64,000 bases of DNA. It comes from Moelleriella libera RCEF 2490. Taxonomy: Eukaryota; Ascomycota; Sordariomycetes; Hypocreales; Clavicipitaceae. Below are positions 21,100-32,286 of the stretch, in pieces. The position numbers and the translations under genes are program-made. Each line of letters opens with the position of its first letter. The stretch's first letter is position 1. The DNA lies in contig AZGY01000013.1 of assembly GCA_001636675.1 (NCBI GenBank), forward strand, positions 474,632 to 538,631, in the 5' to 3' direction. The notes under the pieces were generated by a model. That model was not told the DNA's origin and ran no database searches. It was given only the letters and a program-made list of their open reading frames with translations.

Positions 21100-22228
21100 T
21101 CAATCGTCGTCGTCATCAAGATCATCCCAATTTGTGAACTGGAACTGCTTCTTCTCTGGGGATGCGGCATTGGGCTTCGACGGTCCAGATCCTTCGGGCT
21201 GCGCATTGGCGATGCTTGCCCGTCTCCATGCCTCCTGCTCCTTCTCTCTTTGGCGCTCCCTCTCGATTCGAGCTCGTTCACGCTCCTCCCGAAGCTGCTT
21301 CTCTCGCGCCTCGCGTTCTGCCTTCTCCTGCTCCTCTTTGGCCTTTCGCTCTTCCTCTTCTTTTCGCTTCCGCTCTTCCTCCGTCGCGGGATCGTAGCCC
21401 TTGGGATCGATGCCCTGCTCCACGAGCACCTGGTAGGAAGCCAGAGACCCGGAACGAATCTTGTCCTCCAGCGGCCACGGAAAGAAGAGCTGTCCCGACA
21501 ACGGATTGAGATACTGGCTCATTCCCTCTGGCAAGCTCGTGTTCAGCGACACTGTCGTGGTTGATTGCTGCGTCGCTGTAGCCGAGGAGGAAGGAGGCGG
21601 ATGGCCTGTGGGGGTGCCGTTGACAGCAGTAGGGCTTTGCGGCTGTGAGTGTGCCGCAGCTGAGGGCGTGAGTGCAGCAAGTTGCGATTGTGATTCGCTG
21701 GCGGCGGCAGCATGGGGAGATTGATTTGCTGCGTTGGCCACCGGGCCCGCGCTTTCGATGGTTGCCGCGGGCGGAAGAGTCGTCTTGCTGATTCGCCGCG
21801 CATAGCTGAGGAGCTCTTCGTATCCGATGGGGTAGTTGACTTCGCTGGGATATGTCGTCGTGTGCGTCGTCACAATGTCTTTGCGCGCACTCGCGAGACT
21901 GGTCAGCGTGTCGCGAATCTGCGCATCCAGCGCAGCCGAGGACTGTCGAAGTTTCCTGATTCGATGATGATTGTTTTGATGTAACTGGACTGTCAGAGAG
22001 AGAGGAAGAAAAACAAATCAGCATCCCGTATTCGTTGAAGACAGAGTCTACGCATTGCCGAATCAGTTCTTGTGTGTTACCTTTTTCGAGTCCTTTGGTC
22101 AATTCTTCATCGGCTGCTTTGAGCTCCTCCGCATGGATTGGGGATGGATGATACTTGGTGACGGAGTCGATGAGATTTGAGAGCGCCTTCTCGAGTCGCT
22201 CGAAGCGGGCATCGATGAACTTGTCCAT
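21100..22228 (-). CDS. MED4: Mediator complex subunit 4 (2 exons)
   Basis: Minus-strand exons are 22228-22081 and 21989-21100 (345 residues). The 91-base intron starts GTAACA and ends ACAG; the phase-1 join gives GLEKVQLHQNNHHRI, which continues the Med4 coiled coil. The N-terminal part (residues 1-115) is the conserved MED4 domain, with MDKFIDARFERLEKAL at the start, then IRDTLTSLASARKD and VNYPIGYEELLSYARRISKTT. A Ser/Ala/Pro/Gln-rich middle follows, then LNPLSGQLFFPWPLEDKIRSG. The C-terminus is a very long Glu/Lys/Arg helix and an acidic DDLDDDDD tail. Med4 belongs to the Middle module, which bridges activators and RNA polymerase II. It is divergent from QCR10 across 267 bases. Confidence 0.93.
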
Positions 22229-22495
22229 CCTGACCACCAGTGCCGGAGGCTCGACGGAGGACTACTGGCTCATCCGCCGGCGAGGTTGACGGAAGAAAGC
22301 AGAGAGCTACGGTGGGCCAGGTTCACTACCCTGTGATTGGGTGATTAATGGGCAGGCCTAAGGCCACCATCAAGTCCCCGGCCTTTCCCGCTCCTCCAAA
22401 CCCGCGCATCACCACTCGGTCGTCAATCTTGAAATCTCTCGCACTAAGCAATTGCAGTTCAAAGACAGGCTCTGCTTGCCGCCCATCTTGCCAAT

Positions 22496-23358
22496 ATGAT
22501 TGCACCAGTAAGTCACGTCATTCCAGGCCAGGCGGACCAGCACCGCATCGTCTTTACACGACAGGGTCCCTTTCCTTTGATGCAATCGCCCCCTACTGAC
22601 CGATGCTGTGCCAGACATCGATGCGCGCTGCGCCATTCAAGAGTTCCTACGGTCCCAAGTACGAAGCGAGAATTCCCCAGCACCCCTCAAAGAATAATGA
22701 TTGGTGATTTACGCGCAAGGGCCAAAGAGGGTGCAAGCGTGCCTCGGCCAAGTGAAATTGGAAGCACAAGCATCGATGCTGACAATGCCATTTCCAGGTA
22801 CAAGTTCCAGCCGAATCTGAACGGATGGAATAAGACAACCTTGATCAGAAGGTAAGCGCCTATTTCTTCTGTTTCGACACGCAAATCACGAGAACAGCAA
22901 TGCGGGGATTGGCGACGGGGCGACTATCTGCGGTAAAGAGAAATGCCTCCAGACTCGTCGGCAATCGACTGAAACGATGCTCGGGAAGACATTCTTTGAC
23001 CCCAGACTTTGAGTGGCGTACGAGTCACTCCGAGACCCGGGCTGCTGGACTCGGACTTGCATTTTGTCGCTCTTGGCTGAACAGAACAACAGCACAGCTC
23101 GATCCGCCGCCTTTGGCGGTGCTGCCGGTGTCGCCGTCCTTTTCTACATCTCCGGTATTCCTCGTGTACAACAGGACATTCTCCAGGTAAGCCACGCCTA
23201 CTGTGGAGTCCGAGGCCGTCAAGCTAAGTTCCGCATCAAGAAAATACCTCTGGTGGGACGATTCTTTGTAAAGGCAGAGGTCGACCCTCAAGACAACGTG
23301 AGCAGTGCCTTCCAGATTATCAAGGCAACAGCAACTAACGAATATGCAGCCTTTCTAA
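22496..23358 (+). CDS. QCR10: cytochrome bc1 complex subunit 10 (6 exons)
   Basis: Exons are 22496-22507, 22615-22658, 22798-22851, 23093-23186, 23241-23297 and 23350-23358, encoding 89 residues. The pieces join in phase. Exon 1 is MIAP. Exon 2 ends at SYGPK. Exon 3 carries YKFQPNLNGWNK. Exon 4 carries the single membrane helix (AAFGGAAGVAVLFYISGIP) and RVQQDIL. Exon 5 begins KIPLVGRFFVK. The 9-base last exon gives Pro-Phe-stop to complete the family's DNPF terminus. Donors are GTAAGT, GTACGA, GTAAGC, GTAAGC and GTGAGC; CTGAC or CTAAC branch sites are visible in several introns. Qcr10 is a small inner-membrane subunit of respiratory complex III. Exons 1 and 6 are too small to be certain without transcript data, but the motif fit is strong. 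Confidence 0.85.
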
Positions 23359-24254
23359 AAGGATATCAAAATTGGTGGAAACTGGTCTGTAGATTAGACG
23401 GGGCCTCGTCTCTGCTTGAAGCCCTGCATTCATACGCACAAAATAGAGCATTTCTGAGCATTCTGCTTCCCAGAACTTTCTGATCTCTTGCCCAATCACT
23501 TATTGACGCGAAAGGTGGCCAAGTTGGAGGGTTCTGCTCCTTTTCACCGTGGGAACCGCTTTGACTGTATCAACACTAGAGAAATTAAACGGCAAAATGG
23601 AAGGTGCTACATCAGACAAAAAAACATACAACACCGGGGATTCGCTGGTCGTCACCGACCCAACTACTGATACGGCGCTCAGAAGATTGTCATTGGAGAT
23701 CGGACGGGATCCAGACCTGACTTCTGGCTATGGTCGTATGTGAAAACTGAAGTCGTAAAATCGTCATATGTAGATAACCATGGTTGAAAATACTGATGAA
23801 CACATTCATGATGGCACACTGCCGCTACAATGCAATGGGAATGAATCTAAGTATGAGAGAACACTCGACAGGCTTATTTTTCTCCAATTCAAATTCGACC
23901 AGACAGACCCACGGGCACGCAAGGATCCTATTACATGGGCATTTGCGTCGAGTGACGAACTGCGTCAGGACAGTGCGAATTGGGCAAATTTGTCACTGTT
24001 GGCGGCGTCTCATTTCGCCCTCTAGCACAACGTGTCAGTCACGCTCTTATTCTTGTGAGAAGCCAATGCTGCCACTGATTTTACAGATCATGTCCTGATT
24101 TGCATCTCCCCCTCCGAGTCGGAAAGGTCCGTGTTGGAACAAAGCGCCAATGACTCCGGCTCCCCATCCAACTCGCCCTGCCGCCTGCCCTTTCTTTGCA
24201 AACTCTCTCGCCTCTGAAGCCTAGAATAGGCGCCCCCCCCCCTTTCAGCGCAGC
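23359..24254. other. intergenic region
   Basis: The 3' flank of QCR10 and promoter of ALG10, about 0.9 kb. No supportable gene. Confidence 0.5.
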
Positions 24255-26696
24255 ATGAGTGAAGATGGGAGGCTGCAAACGCAATCCGCATGGACACATA
24301 TAATCGCTGGCGTCGTCTTACTCCCATCGATCGCAGTCCTACTGCCAGGTCGCATGCGCAATATGAAAGTTGCTCTTGCGCTCTCGTTCTCGGGGATATG
24401 CAGCGTCGCGTGGTTCTCGCTGGTCTCGCGGACAGTTCCACATCCATACTTGGTACGAAGCAAGCGCAACTCCGTTGCTTACATGTTATTTCTTCTTCTT
24501 CTTCTTCTTCTTCTTCTCCTTTTTTTTTTCTTTTCAATGTGCCAAAACCAAGAACGGGGCTTCTCTAACGGAAGCGAACAGGACGAGGTTTTCCATGTCC
24601 CCCAAGCGCAAAAGTACTGCGAGGGAAGATATCTCGAGTGGGATGACAAAATCACCACGCCCCCCGGCCTGTATGTCAAGTTGTCCACTACTCTCCCTCT
24701 TTCCAATTTCACCATGTGCTGCTGGAAAGTTGTTGTCCAGCCAAAATTGACGAGCTGGCAGATATCTCTTCTCGATAGCGCTTTTCCACATCGCCAAAGT
24801 GGTGCCGGTCTCCTGGTTTGATGCCAGCTGTGAAGCTGCCGCGACGTTACGGTTGACCAATGTCCTTGGTCTTTGCGCTCTGGCGTGCCTGGCGCTGCTG
24901 TGCCGTCACCAGATCGAGCTGCGGGGGCTCGAAAAGACGGCAACGGCTGACGCCCTGAAGACACGAGGCATTTCGTCCTATGCCGTGCACACGGCGCTGA
25001 ACATCTCTCTGTTCCCGGTGCTCTTCTTCTTCTCCGGCCTCTACTACACCGATGTATTGTCGACGGCAGCCGTGGTTGGCGCTTATTCGAACCATCTGAG
25101 GCGCGTTGGCCGGGACGCAAACCACTCTCTTCTTGGCGACATTCTTACGGTCGTGCTTGGACTCGTGGCTCTGCTCATGAGGCAGACCAACGTGTTTTGG
25201 ATCGTCGTGTGGATGGGCGGTCTGGAGGCTGTTCATGCCGTCAAGATGTTGCGGCCCGAGCACTCGGATGAAGAGCCCGTTCGGACTTCGCTGGTCGAGC
25301 ACATTCAATTTTATACGTGGCGATCCTCGGTTGGCGATGTGCATGACTTGCCACTCGATGTCGCGTGGCCAGATGGTAAGAAAATCCTTGCGTTTGCTTG
25401 CTTGCTTGCCCGCTGAGCATTCGCGCCTCTCTTACCCCAGTGATGCTGATGATGAGCATGGCCTTAGACATGTTTTTTACAGCCGTCAGTTTAGGCACCG
25501 CAGCCATGTGCAACCCTCTTCGAGTGCTGCGTCAAGTATGGCCGTACGTGTGCGTGCTGGGGTTCTTCGTTGGCTTCGTCGTCTGGAACGGCGGCGTGGT
25601 CCTCGGTAAGAGAAAATCAGGCTCCTTTTTGGGCACAGAACCCAGCTTTTCTGACATTTCCGTCATCACTGCAGGCGACAAATCCAATCATGTGGCAACC
25701 ATCCACCTCGCGCAAATGCTGTATCTCTGGCCCTTCTTTGCCTTCTTCTCCCTGCCACTGGTGCTTCCCTACGCACTCACACTGGTCGACGTCGCAGGAA
25801 ACCTGTCAAGGTTCAAGCCAGGCCTGCTGTCAGCTCCCAGCTCGTCCGCGCAATCGCAAGGAGACAAACCGCGTCTCGTCGAGGCCAAGAGCACAAAGGC
25901 CCGTCCTGCCGCGCCGAGGCAGTCTCCCGCAACGCGAGCGGTGACCAGTCTCCTCAATGCTAAATATCCCATATGGGGGACCTACTTATTCACAACACTC
26001 GTGGCCTCAGTTCTCGTCGTCAAAAACAACACCATTGTTCACCCGTTCACGCTCGCCGACAACCGGCACTACATGTTTTACATCTTCCGTCACACGGTCC
26101 GCCGGGGCACGCTCGTGCGAACACTTCTCGTCATCCCGTACACCATCAGTCGGTGGTTGATATGGGGAGTGCTTGCAGGAACCCTGTACCGGACAGCAGG
26201 CTCGTCCCGTCGAGGGCGCAACGACACATCCGGTCAGCTTTCTTCTCGCCCGGGTTCCAGACGTAAAGCGCACAAACCAGGCAAGGAGCGTCTCAGGAAC
26301 GAGCCAAATCAGGATGTAGGAGCCACACCGTTGTCCTCCATTCTCAACGGAATGATTATACCGACTTCAACGGCACTGATCTGGCTTGTTGCAACGAGTC
26401 TTTCACTGGTGACTGCCCCGCTAGTTGAACCTCGCTACTTTATCATTCCATGGGTCATGTGGCGCCTACTCATGCCACCATGGGCGCTGAGCCGTCACCG
26501 CGGCTACAGCAGCTCTCTCATGCGGAAAGTGATTTCAGTACTCAACGAACACGACCTGCGTCTGCCGCTAGAGACAATTTGGTTCCTGGCCATCAACGCA
26601 GTGACGGGCTACATCTTTCTCAAAAAGCCTTATGCGTGGAAAGACGAAAGTGGACGTGTCTTGGATGAGGGCCGCTTGCAGCGATTCATGTGGTGA
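24255..26696 (+). CDS. ALG10: ALG10/DIE2 alpha-1,2-glucosyltransferase (5 exons)
   Basis: Exons are 24255-24452, 24582-24670, 24762-25375, 25441-25605 and 25675-26696, encoding 695 residues. It adds the third and last glucose to the lipid-linked oligosaccharide in the ER lumen, using dolichyl-phosphate glucose, before N-glycan transfer. The diagnostic block falls across exons 1-3: RTVPHPYL, then DEVFHVPQAQKYCEGR, then WDDKITTPPGLYL. Asp/Glu in the first lumenal loop is the GT-C catalytic type. Later landmarks are FFSGLYYTD, RQTNVFWIV and FTLADNRHYMFYIFRH. Twelve or so membrane segments are visible. Introns are 129, 91, 65 and 69 bases, and the first holds a long CTT repeat. A hydrophilic insertion (about residues 395-430) and another near 540 separate membrane segments. 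Confidence 0.93.
24491..24519. repeat. (CTT)n repeat inside ALG10 intron 1
   Basis: About nine CTT units followed by a T run; lies wholly within the intron and provides its polypyrimidine tract upstream of the CTAAC branch site. Confidence 0.85.
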
Positions 26697-27129
26697 GCAC
26701 GCGATTCAGATGTTCAAGTACTTGATAGAATGGTGGAGATGAGAATAGGGACAGTAGTGAGAATCATGACGACCGTTTCTGTCAATTTAAGCATAAAGGT
26801 CTGCCGGGCTCGCAGGCCCGTGGCAGCATTCAAAATATCCCATCCCATACATGTATTGATCAAGATGCCAGATGAAACGCCAGCGCCGTGTGCATTGCCT
26901 TTAGTAGTCGACTCTGCCTCTGTTTTTTTCTGCTTTTCTGTTTCATCGCATCGTTGCTGTTTGCGAAAAGTTTCTTTCATGTTCACATCTCAGAGTCATT
27001 ATTCCACCCAAAAGTAAAGTAAACACAGAAAAGAAGGAGAAAGAGAGAATGGAAGGGCCGGAAGAAAGGACCGGTAAGAGCCGTGCAACTTTTTTTTTCT
27101 CCTTTCGCGTGTGTTGTGCGCAATCCACC
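26697..27129. other. convergent intergenic region
   Basis: The 3' flanks of ALG10 and the small orphan gene. Nothing else is recognisable. Confidence 0.5.
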
Positions 27130-27597
27130 TCACAGACTCAACCTGTCCAGACTTAATCCGTCATTGCTTCGAACCCGCCTCACGACGCCCAACTTGAAAA
27201 ACCTCTCTTCTCCAGCCGCTGTCCGGCCGCCGATGTACCATTTGTCAGCGCCGATGGCGTCTTTGAAACCCTCACTGCTGCTATCGCTGCCGCGCCGGCG
27301 CCCAGTTGAAGGATTGGGGATTGGGATCCCCGTCGTGACTCGGGGCGAGCGAGCGTTCGCCTGAGCAGATGCAGTTGCTGCTGCCGCTGCCGCCACCGCC
27401 GCAGCGCTGGTAGAAATGGCTCGCGAGGCGGCCGAGCTTTGTGTATAACTTGACGCAGCGGCGGTCGCTGTTGACGTAGCGGACGAGGAGCCCGTTTGGT
27501 TATGCTTGTTAGGCTGCTGATTGGTCTGGAGGGCTGGGCCTTGCTGTCGAAAAGCAGAGAGAAACGAGGACAGGAAGTACGGGCGTTGAGAAGGCAT
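27130..27597 (-). CDS. small conserved-looking fungal protein of unknown function
   Basis: Single-exon frame of 155 residues starting at the ATG at 27597. I cannot name the family. The N-terminal third (MPSQRPYFLSSFLSAFRQQG) could be a short amphipathic or mitochondrial-type leader. Residues 35-85 are Ser/Ala/Thr low complexity. The C-terminal 65 residues are a well-ordered, charged block with IPIPNPSTGRRRGSDSSSEGF, then ADKWYIGGRTAAGEERFFKLG and VVRRVRSNDGLSLDRLSL. That block has the look of a conserved domain, and its Arg-Arg-x-Ser sites suggest phosphorylation. No catalytic motif or membrane helix is visible. It is convergent with ALG10. A gene here is likely; the function is unknown. Confidence 0.65.
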   Translation of the reverse strand: MPSQRPYFLSSFLSAFRQQGPALQTNQQPNKHNQTGSSSATSTATAAASSYTQSSAASRAISTSAAAVAAAAAATASAQANARSPRVTTGIPIPNPSTGRRRGSDSSSEGFKDAIGADKWYIGGRTAAGEERFFKLGVVRRVRSNDGLSLDRLSL

Positions 27598-29135
27598 GTC
27601 CGCAATGTGTACTGTGCTCTTGTTCTGCTTGGACTATTTTCTTTCGCCTGGGGGGGAGGGGGGCCGACTGGTGGCTCAGATTCTCCACGGTAAGGCAATG
27701 AACCGGCTGGATCCTCTGATTAAAATGCCGCTATGCAGCGTCAAAGGCGAGCCGCGGTATTTTGGTCGACTGACGTGGTGATCGAGAAACGTTTGGTGGA
27801 GATTTTCCCTCGGCTCGTCGATGGGTTTGTGTCCCTCGTGCGGATGCTGATGAGTCGCGTATTTCGTTTTAGAGGGCGACGACGAATCACATGCACGGAC
27901 GGTGCATGAAACAGCACCGCGGAGAGGACGGGCAACCCTCCGTCAATTCCAGGGCGATTGGAGGAAAGGCAGAGAGAAAGTAGACGAGCCGTTGTCCCGC
28001 TGTGGCCGACAGAGAGGGGAAAATCTGAGTATTGCGAGCGAGTTTGCGTGTAGTGTGGATGGGCAGATCGATGAATGGATGCGTTGATCTGTGTGTCTAC
28101 AGGTGCTGACGTTGAGCGGTAAACGGCTCATCCGGGTTAGTCCATGTCCATCCGTCGTATTTTATCAAAATTTGTGACTCGGCAAAAGCCGGGGAAGGTT
28201 GCGGCGGGCTGAGGGAACAGAAATGGACGAGAGGTGACTGGCCGCAGGGAGGGATGGAGTGGGCTGGTGGAAGGAGCCAACCAGGGGAGGGGAGGGGCAG
28301 CCAAATGGCGGCGGGGTTGCCATGAGGGCTGGAGGGAGAGGCGGATGGGGAAGTCGGGGGGAGGGGGGGAAGGCCGCCGATGGACGGGCAGGCTCAGATC
28401 GGACGAGATGGGATCGCAGTGGACAGTGGAACCGACAGCTCTGGTCCTCTTGATAAGGCTTGTACGTGCACGGCATGCTGGCCAGCACAGCGCGTTATCG
28501 TGCAGGACGGTGCGCCGTGACCAGTCGATGAAGCTTGCAGCAGGCCCGTTCCTCCCCGCTTCCTTCAGCATGCCATCTTGGCGCATCTGGCCCGCTCGGA
28601 AAACGGCGGTTGGCCGGCCGGTCAGGTTTTGCTCGTCGCGCAATCACCCACAGTATGCCGATATTCTTTTCAAAATTGAGCATATTACCTTGGGCAAGTT
28701 CGGCAAAGGTCGAACAGGATGAAAACGAAAAGAAGTCTGTAAACTTGAACCTTCTCCACTCGTCCCTCTCTTTACCTCAGCAAGGGAGCGAAGACCCAAG
28801 TCATGTGAAGCCTCGATCGTCCCCCGCCGATACGTAGCCAGCGTGGTAGCCGTACCATTATTATATTATGCAGGAAATGCTGCGAGCAGAAGATTCTTCT
28901 CAAACATGTGTCGGCGCATGATAACTCCCCCCTCCCCTCAGATCGAGTGCCCGGTCAACGCTAGCGTGCGCGGGACGCATTGCTCGCCCTCATGTGCCTG
29001 CCCGTTTCATGTCAGGAGGCTGGGTCAAATTCCTCATGAATAAATGCCAACGCATGGCGAATGCTGCCATGCATTTATGATGTCCTCGCCCCTGAACGGA
29101 GCTGCAAACTCAAAAAAGACAAGACGGATATCGAA
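27598..29135. other. intergenic region
   Basis: About 1.5 kb between the orphan gene promoter and the esterase gene. It has G-rich stretches near 28235-28400; open frames there are low-complexity and overlap on both strands. No supportable gene. Confidence 0.5.
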
Positions 29136-30047
29136 ATGGCCTCCTGGAGGGCGTATTGGCTGTCGTGGTACCTCTGGTTCACAGTCAAGGGATACTATGC
29201 GTCGGCCGAGGCTCTGCAGCAGCGCCTCGCTTTGGACCGTCAGAAGCCCGTCGACAACGAGCCGCCGGCCCAGCTGGGCACCAAATTCATCATAGACAGG
29301 CGCAAGGTCCAGGGACACGTCGTCTACGACATCTCGACCAAGTCCGAGACGCCCAACAAGGCACGCATCCTCTATCTCCACGGCGGCTCCTTCCTGTTCG
29401 ACATCAGGCCCCAGCACTGGGCCCTCATCGCCACGCTGGCGGAGCGACTGGAGGCCGTTGTGACGGTGCCCCTCTACCCGCTCGGTCCGGAGAGCAAGCT
29501 CAAGGACATGTACGCCTTTCTTCAGCCCCTCCACGACGAAATGGTGGCGTCGAGAGAAGACGCGCCCTTGTTTGTCATTGGCGACTCGGCAGGCGGCACC
29601 ATGGCCCTCGTCCTCACCCAAGAAGCCATCAAGGTTGGCAAGAGGACGGCGGCGGGCCTGGTGGCCATCACACCCGTCGTCGACGCCACGTGGACGAACC
29701 CCGAGGTTTACGCTGTCGCGCCGAAGGATCCGTGGCTGGACATTCCTGGCGTGAAGGAGGCGGCCAGGCTCGTGCGAGGGGACTGGCCGCTGACCGACCG
29801 CCGAGTGAGCCCCTGGTTCGGCGAGTTGTCTGGCCTGCCGCCCCTGATGGTGCTGGCCGCGGAGAATGACATACTGGGACCGGACGCGAGACGGTTTGCG
29901 GCAAAGGTCAAGGCAGCAGGCCGGGACGTGACGCTGGTCGAGGGACACGACCTGATGCACGTGTGGCCAGTCGTGCTGCCGGATCACGATGGCAGAGAAG
30001 CAATAGATGGCATGGTCTCGTGGCTCGACAATATCAAAAGCAAATGA
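29136..30047 (+). CDS. alpha/beta hydrolase, hormone-sensitive-lipase (family IV) esterase
   Basis: Single-exon gene of 303 residues. The ATG at 29136 has G at -3 and G at +4, and is preferred over the in-frame ATG at 29061, which would add 25 residues in a weak context. The family IV layout is complete: oxyanion motif HGGSF (residues 82-86), nucleophile elbow GDSAGG with Ser151, acid Asp245 in ENDIL, and His275 in DLMH. An N-terminal amphipathic Trp-rich segment (residues 1-20) could act as a cap or peripheral membrane anchor; there is no signal peptide. Close relatives act on short acyl esters or steroid-like esters; the substrate cannot be read. It stands alone with no biosynthetic neighbours. 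Confidence 0.88.
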   Translation: MASWRAYWLSWYLWFTVKGYYASAEALQQRLALDRQKPVDNEPPAQLGTKFIIDRRKVQGHVVYDISTKSETPNKARILYLHGGSFLFDIRPQHWALIATLAERLEAVVTVPLYPLGPESKLKDMYAFLQPLHDEMVASREDAPLFVIGDSAGGTMALVLTQEAIKVGKRTAAGLVAITPVVDATWTNPEVYAVAPKDPWLDIPGVKEAARLVRGDWPLTDRRVSPWFGELSGLPPLMVLAAENDILGPDARRFAAKVKAAGRDVTLVEGHDLMHVWPVVLPDHDGREAIDGMVSWLDNIKSK

Positions 30048-30994
30048 TGGCCATGTTCCTTGTGTGAAACACGATAGCTATGAGCGATAATCTATTCATT
30101 CCAGTCTTGCATATGTGGGCGAAGCAGAAGCCAATAAGAGGCGAAAAGCAATTGGTATTTCTCTCTGCGCCATTCTCGAGTACATTTCAATAAAATCTGT
30201 GACAAAGAGTGCCTTTTACAGACCAGGTTCAAAGTCGCAGAACACGACGCTTGAAGGAGACGGAAGGCGGTATTCGCCGCCTGTTATCCCGAGCGGGCAC
30301 GTTGGAGCGTGCACCGCCCGGCAGTTGGAATAGCCGAGCTGCCACCGTTGTGACAAGTCTCCAGTGGGGCCGGGAACAAGTCCGGGAGCGGAAAACCGAT
30401 AAAGTAAGCCGGGGGACCCGTTGAATTTCTGGAATATTCCAAGGGGACCCATGGATGAGATGGAATCATGTTGCGTTATCGGCCTGTCAAGTTTCACCAT
30501 TGCATTCATGTGCATCTGCAGCTTCCAAACAACACACGCACACGCACACGCACGTACGATCGCTGACCATCTTTTCGAGACGACACTTCCGATTGCCTGG
30601 TCTCCATAGTTGTCACCACCACCACCACCACCACCACCACCACCACCACCACCCTCCGTCGACAGAAAGGCCCTGTCCGGCGGCATACAACCGTTGTAGA
30701 CCACCCCTCCCGATGCCGACTTCAACTTCAGTGTCCGCCTGATATGAACAAGACTCGTCTCCATCTGCAGTTGCCGCGCTCCTGCGGGCCATTTTTTTTC
30801 CCTCCCACGCCAGCAGTTGATACGAGTCGACGCTGACCTCTGATTATTCCATCTTTTCTTCTTCATCTGATCCATGCAGACATTCTATATATCATTCTAT
30901 CTTATTGCCTGGCCGCGCGCGTAGTCGCATCCAACCCCTTCTTGCTCCCGGAAGTACATCAGATCGGAAAGAAAAGCAGGAGAGGGGGAGAAAA
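30048..30994. other. intergenic region, promoter of CHIP-like gene
   Basis: No gene seen. It contains a CAC repeat and, at about 30886, a TATATAT sequence some 105 bases before the CHIP-like ATG. Confidence 0.5.
30613..30653. repeat. (CAC)n trinucleotide repeat
   Basis: About 13 CAC units in the promoter region of the CHIP-like gene; not in a supported reading frame. Confidence 0.9.
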
Positions 30995-32286
30995 ATGTCC
31001 AGATCCCAATCATCGATAGACCTCAAGCAGCAAGGGAATCAACTGTTCAAGAATGGTGACTATGTTGGCGCCGACAGCCTCTATTCCAAAGCGTGCGCCC
31101 TGCCTTTTTATTTCTCTTCCCTTTAAACTTTTTCCTTCGCCCCCCTCCCAGTTTCAAGCCACCCAAATCATTCCCACATATATATCCTCTTGCCTCTAAA
31201 ACCAAGAACAACATGGCCAAAAAATCCCGCCCCGAAAAGAAATCAAAAGAGGAAACAAAAGGAACAGGAAGAAGTCTCAAGGTGTAAAGGCTAACATGGG
31301 AAGCATGGCTTTAAAACCAACAGCATCATCGCCGACCCCCAAAATGCAACCCTCTACACCAACCGGGCCATGGCGCGCCTGAAGCTCGGCCTCTGGGACT
31401 CCGTCATCGCCGACTGCGAGGCGTGCCTCGCGCACGACCCGTCCTCCATGAAAGCCCACTACTACATGTCCCAGGCCCTGCTCGCCATCGGCGCTCACGG
31501 CGCGGCGCTCCAACACGCCCTCACGGCCCACGCGCACTGCGCCTCCAAGAACGACAAGTCCCTCGGCGCCGTCACCGCCGTCGTCCTCAGGTGCAAGAAG
31601 GAGGGCTGGGAGCACAAGGAGAAGCTGCGCGCCCGCGAGGCCCAGGCGCTCGAGCGCGAGGTCCTCGCCCTGCTGGCCAGGGACAGCAGCCACTCGGTCG
31701 ACGCCGCCCTGGAGTACGGCAGCGCGCTCGAGGCCGACGATGTGAGAGAGGAGGCGAAGCGCAAGAAGGACCAGATTCGCGACATTTTCGAGCGCGCGAG
31801 GGCCGACGCGGAGAGGAAGAGAGAGGTGCCGGAATGGGCGATAGACGACATCAGTTTCGGCGTCATGGTTGATCCAGTCATTGTGGGTTCTTTCCCTTGT
31901 CACTCCCCTCATGTCACACTTTTTTTCTTCTTCCCTCTTCGTCTCTCTTGGTTTTCCGAGACTGGTCCATGGCTTCTCTTTTCTTTTTCTTTTCTCCGTA
32001 AAGGCCGGTTTTCAATTTTGAGAAAGTTTATTGGGAGAATGAGTGTTGCTATTGCAGTCACCGCTTGCACGCTCAGCCAAACAACCACAGACAGCAACTG
32101 ACAGCAATCAAGACCAAAACCGGCAAATCCTACGAACGAGCTTCCATCATGGAACATCTCCGACGGCACCCTTCTGACCCATTGACCCGAGAACCCTTGT
32201 TGCCATCAGAGTTGCGCCCCAACCTCGCGCTTCGCCAGGCATGTAACGAATTTCTCGAGCAGAACGGATGGGCTGTCGACTGGTGA
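30995..32286 (+). CDS. CHIP/STUB1-like TPR and U-box E3 ubiquitin ligase (3 exons)
   Basis: Exons are 30995-31092, 31324-31882 and 32113-32286 (276 residues). Introns are 231 and 230 bases (donors GTGCGC and GTGGGT; CTAAC and CTGAC branch sites near acceptors AACAG and CAAG). Residues about 8-115 form three TPR repeats (QGNQLFKNGDYVGADSLYSKA, then ATLYTNRAMARLKLG and HYYMSQALLAIG), the site that binds the EEVD tails of Hsp70/Hsp90. A charged coiled-coil dimerisation helix follows. The U-box spans the second intron: PEWAIDDISFGVMVDPVI, then TKTGKSYERASIMEHL and DPLTREPL, ending near the C-terminus in EFLEQNGWAVDW. CHIP ubiquitinates chaperone-bound clients in the cytosol. Domain order and length match animal CHIP (about 300 residues). 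Confidence 0.92.

Noticed and set aside
27160..27190. A GGGTTCGAAGC-like tRNA B box on the minus strand
   Set aside because: It lies inside the coding end of the 155-residue ORF, no A box or cloverleaf arms pair with it.
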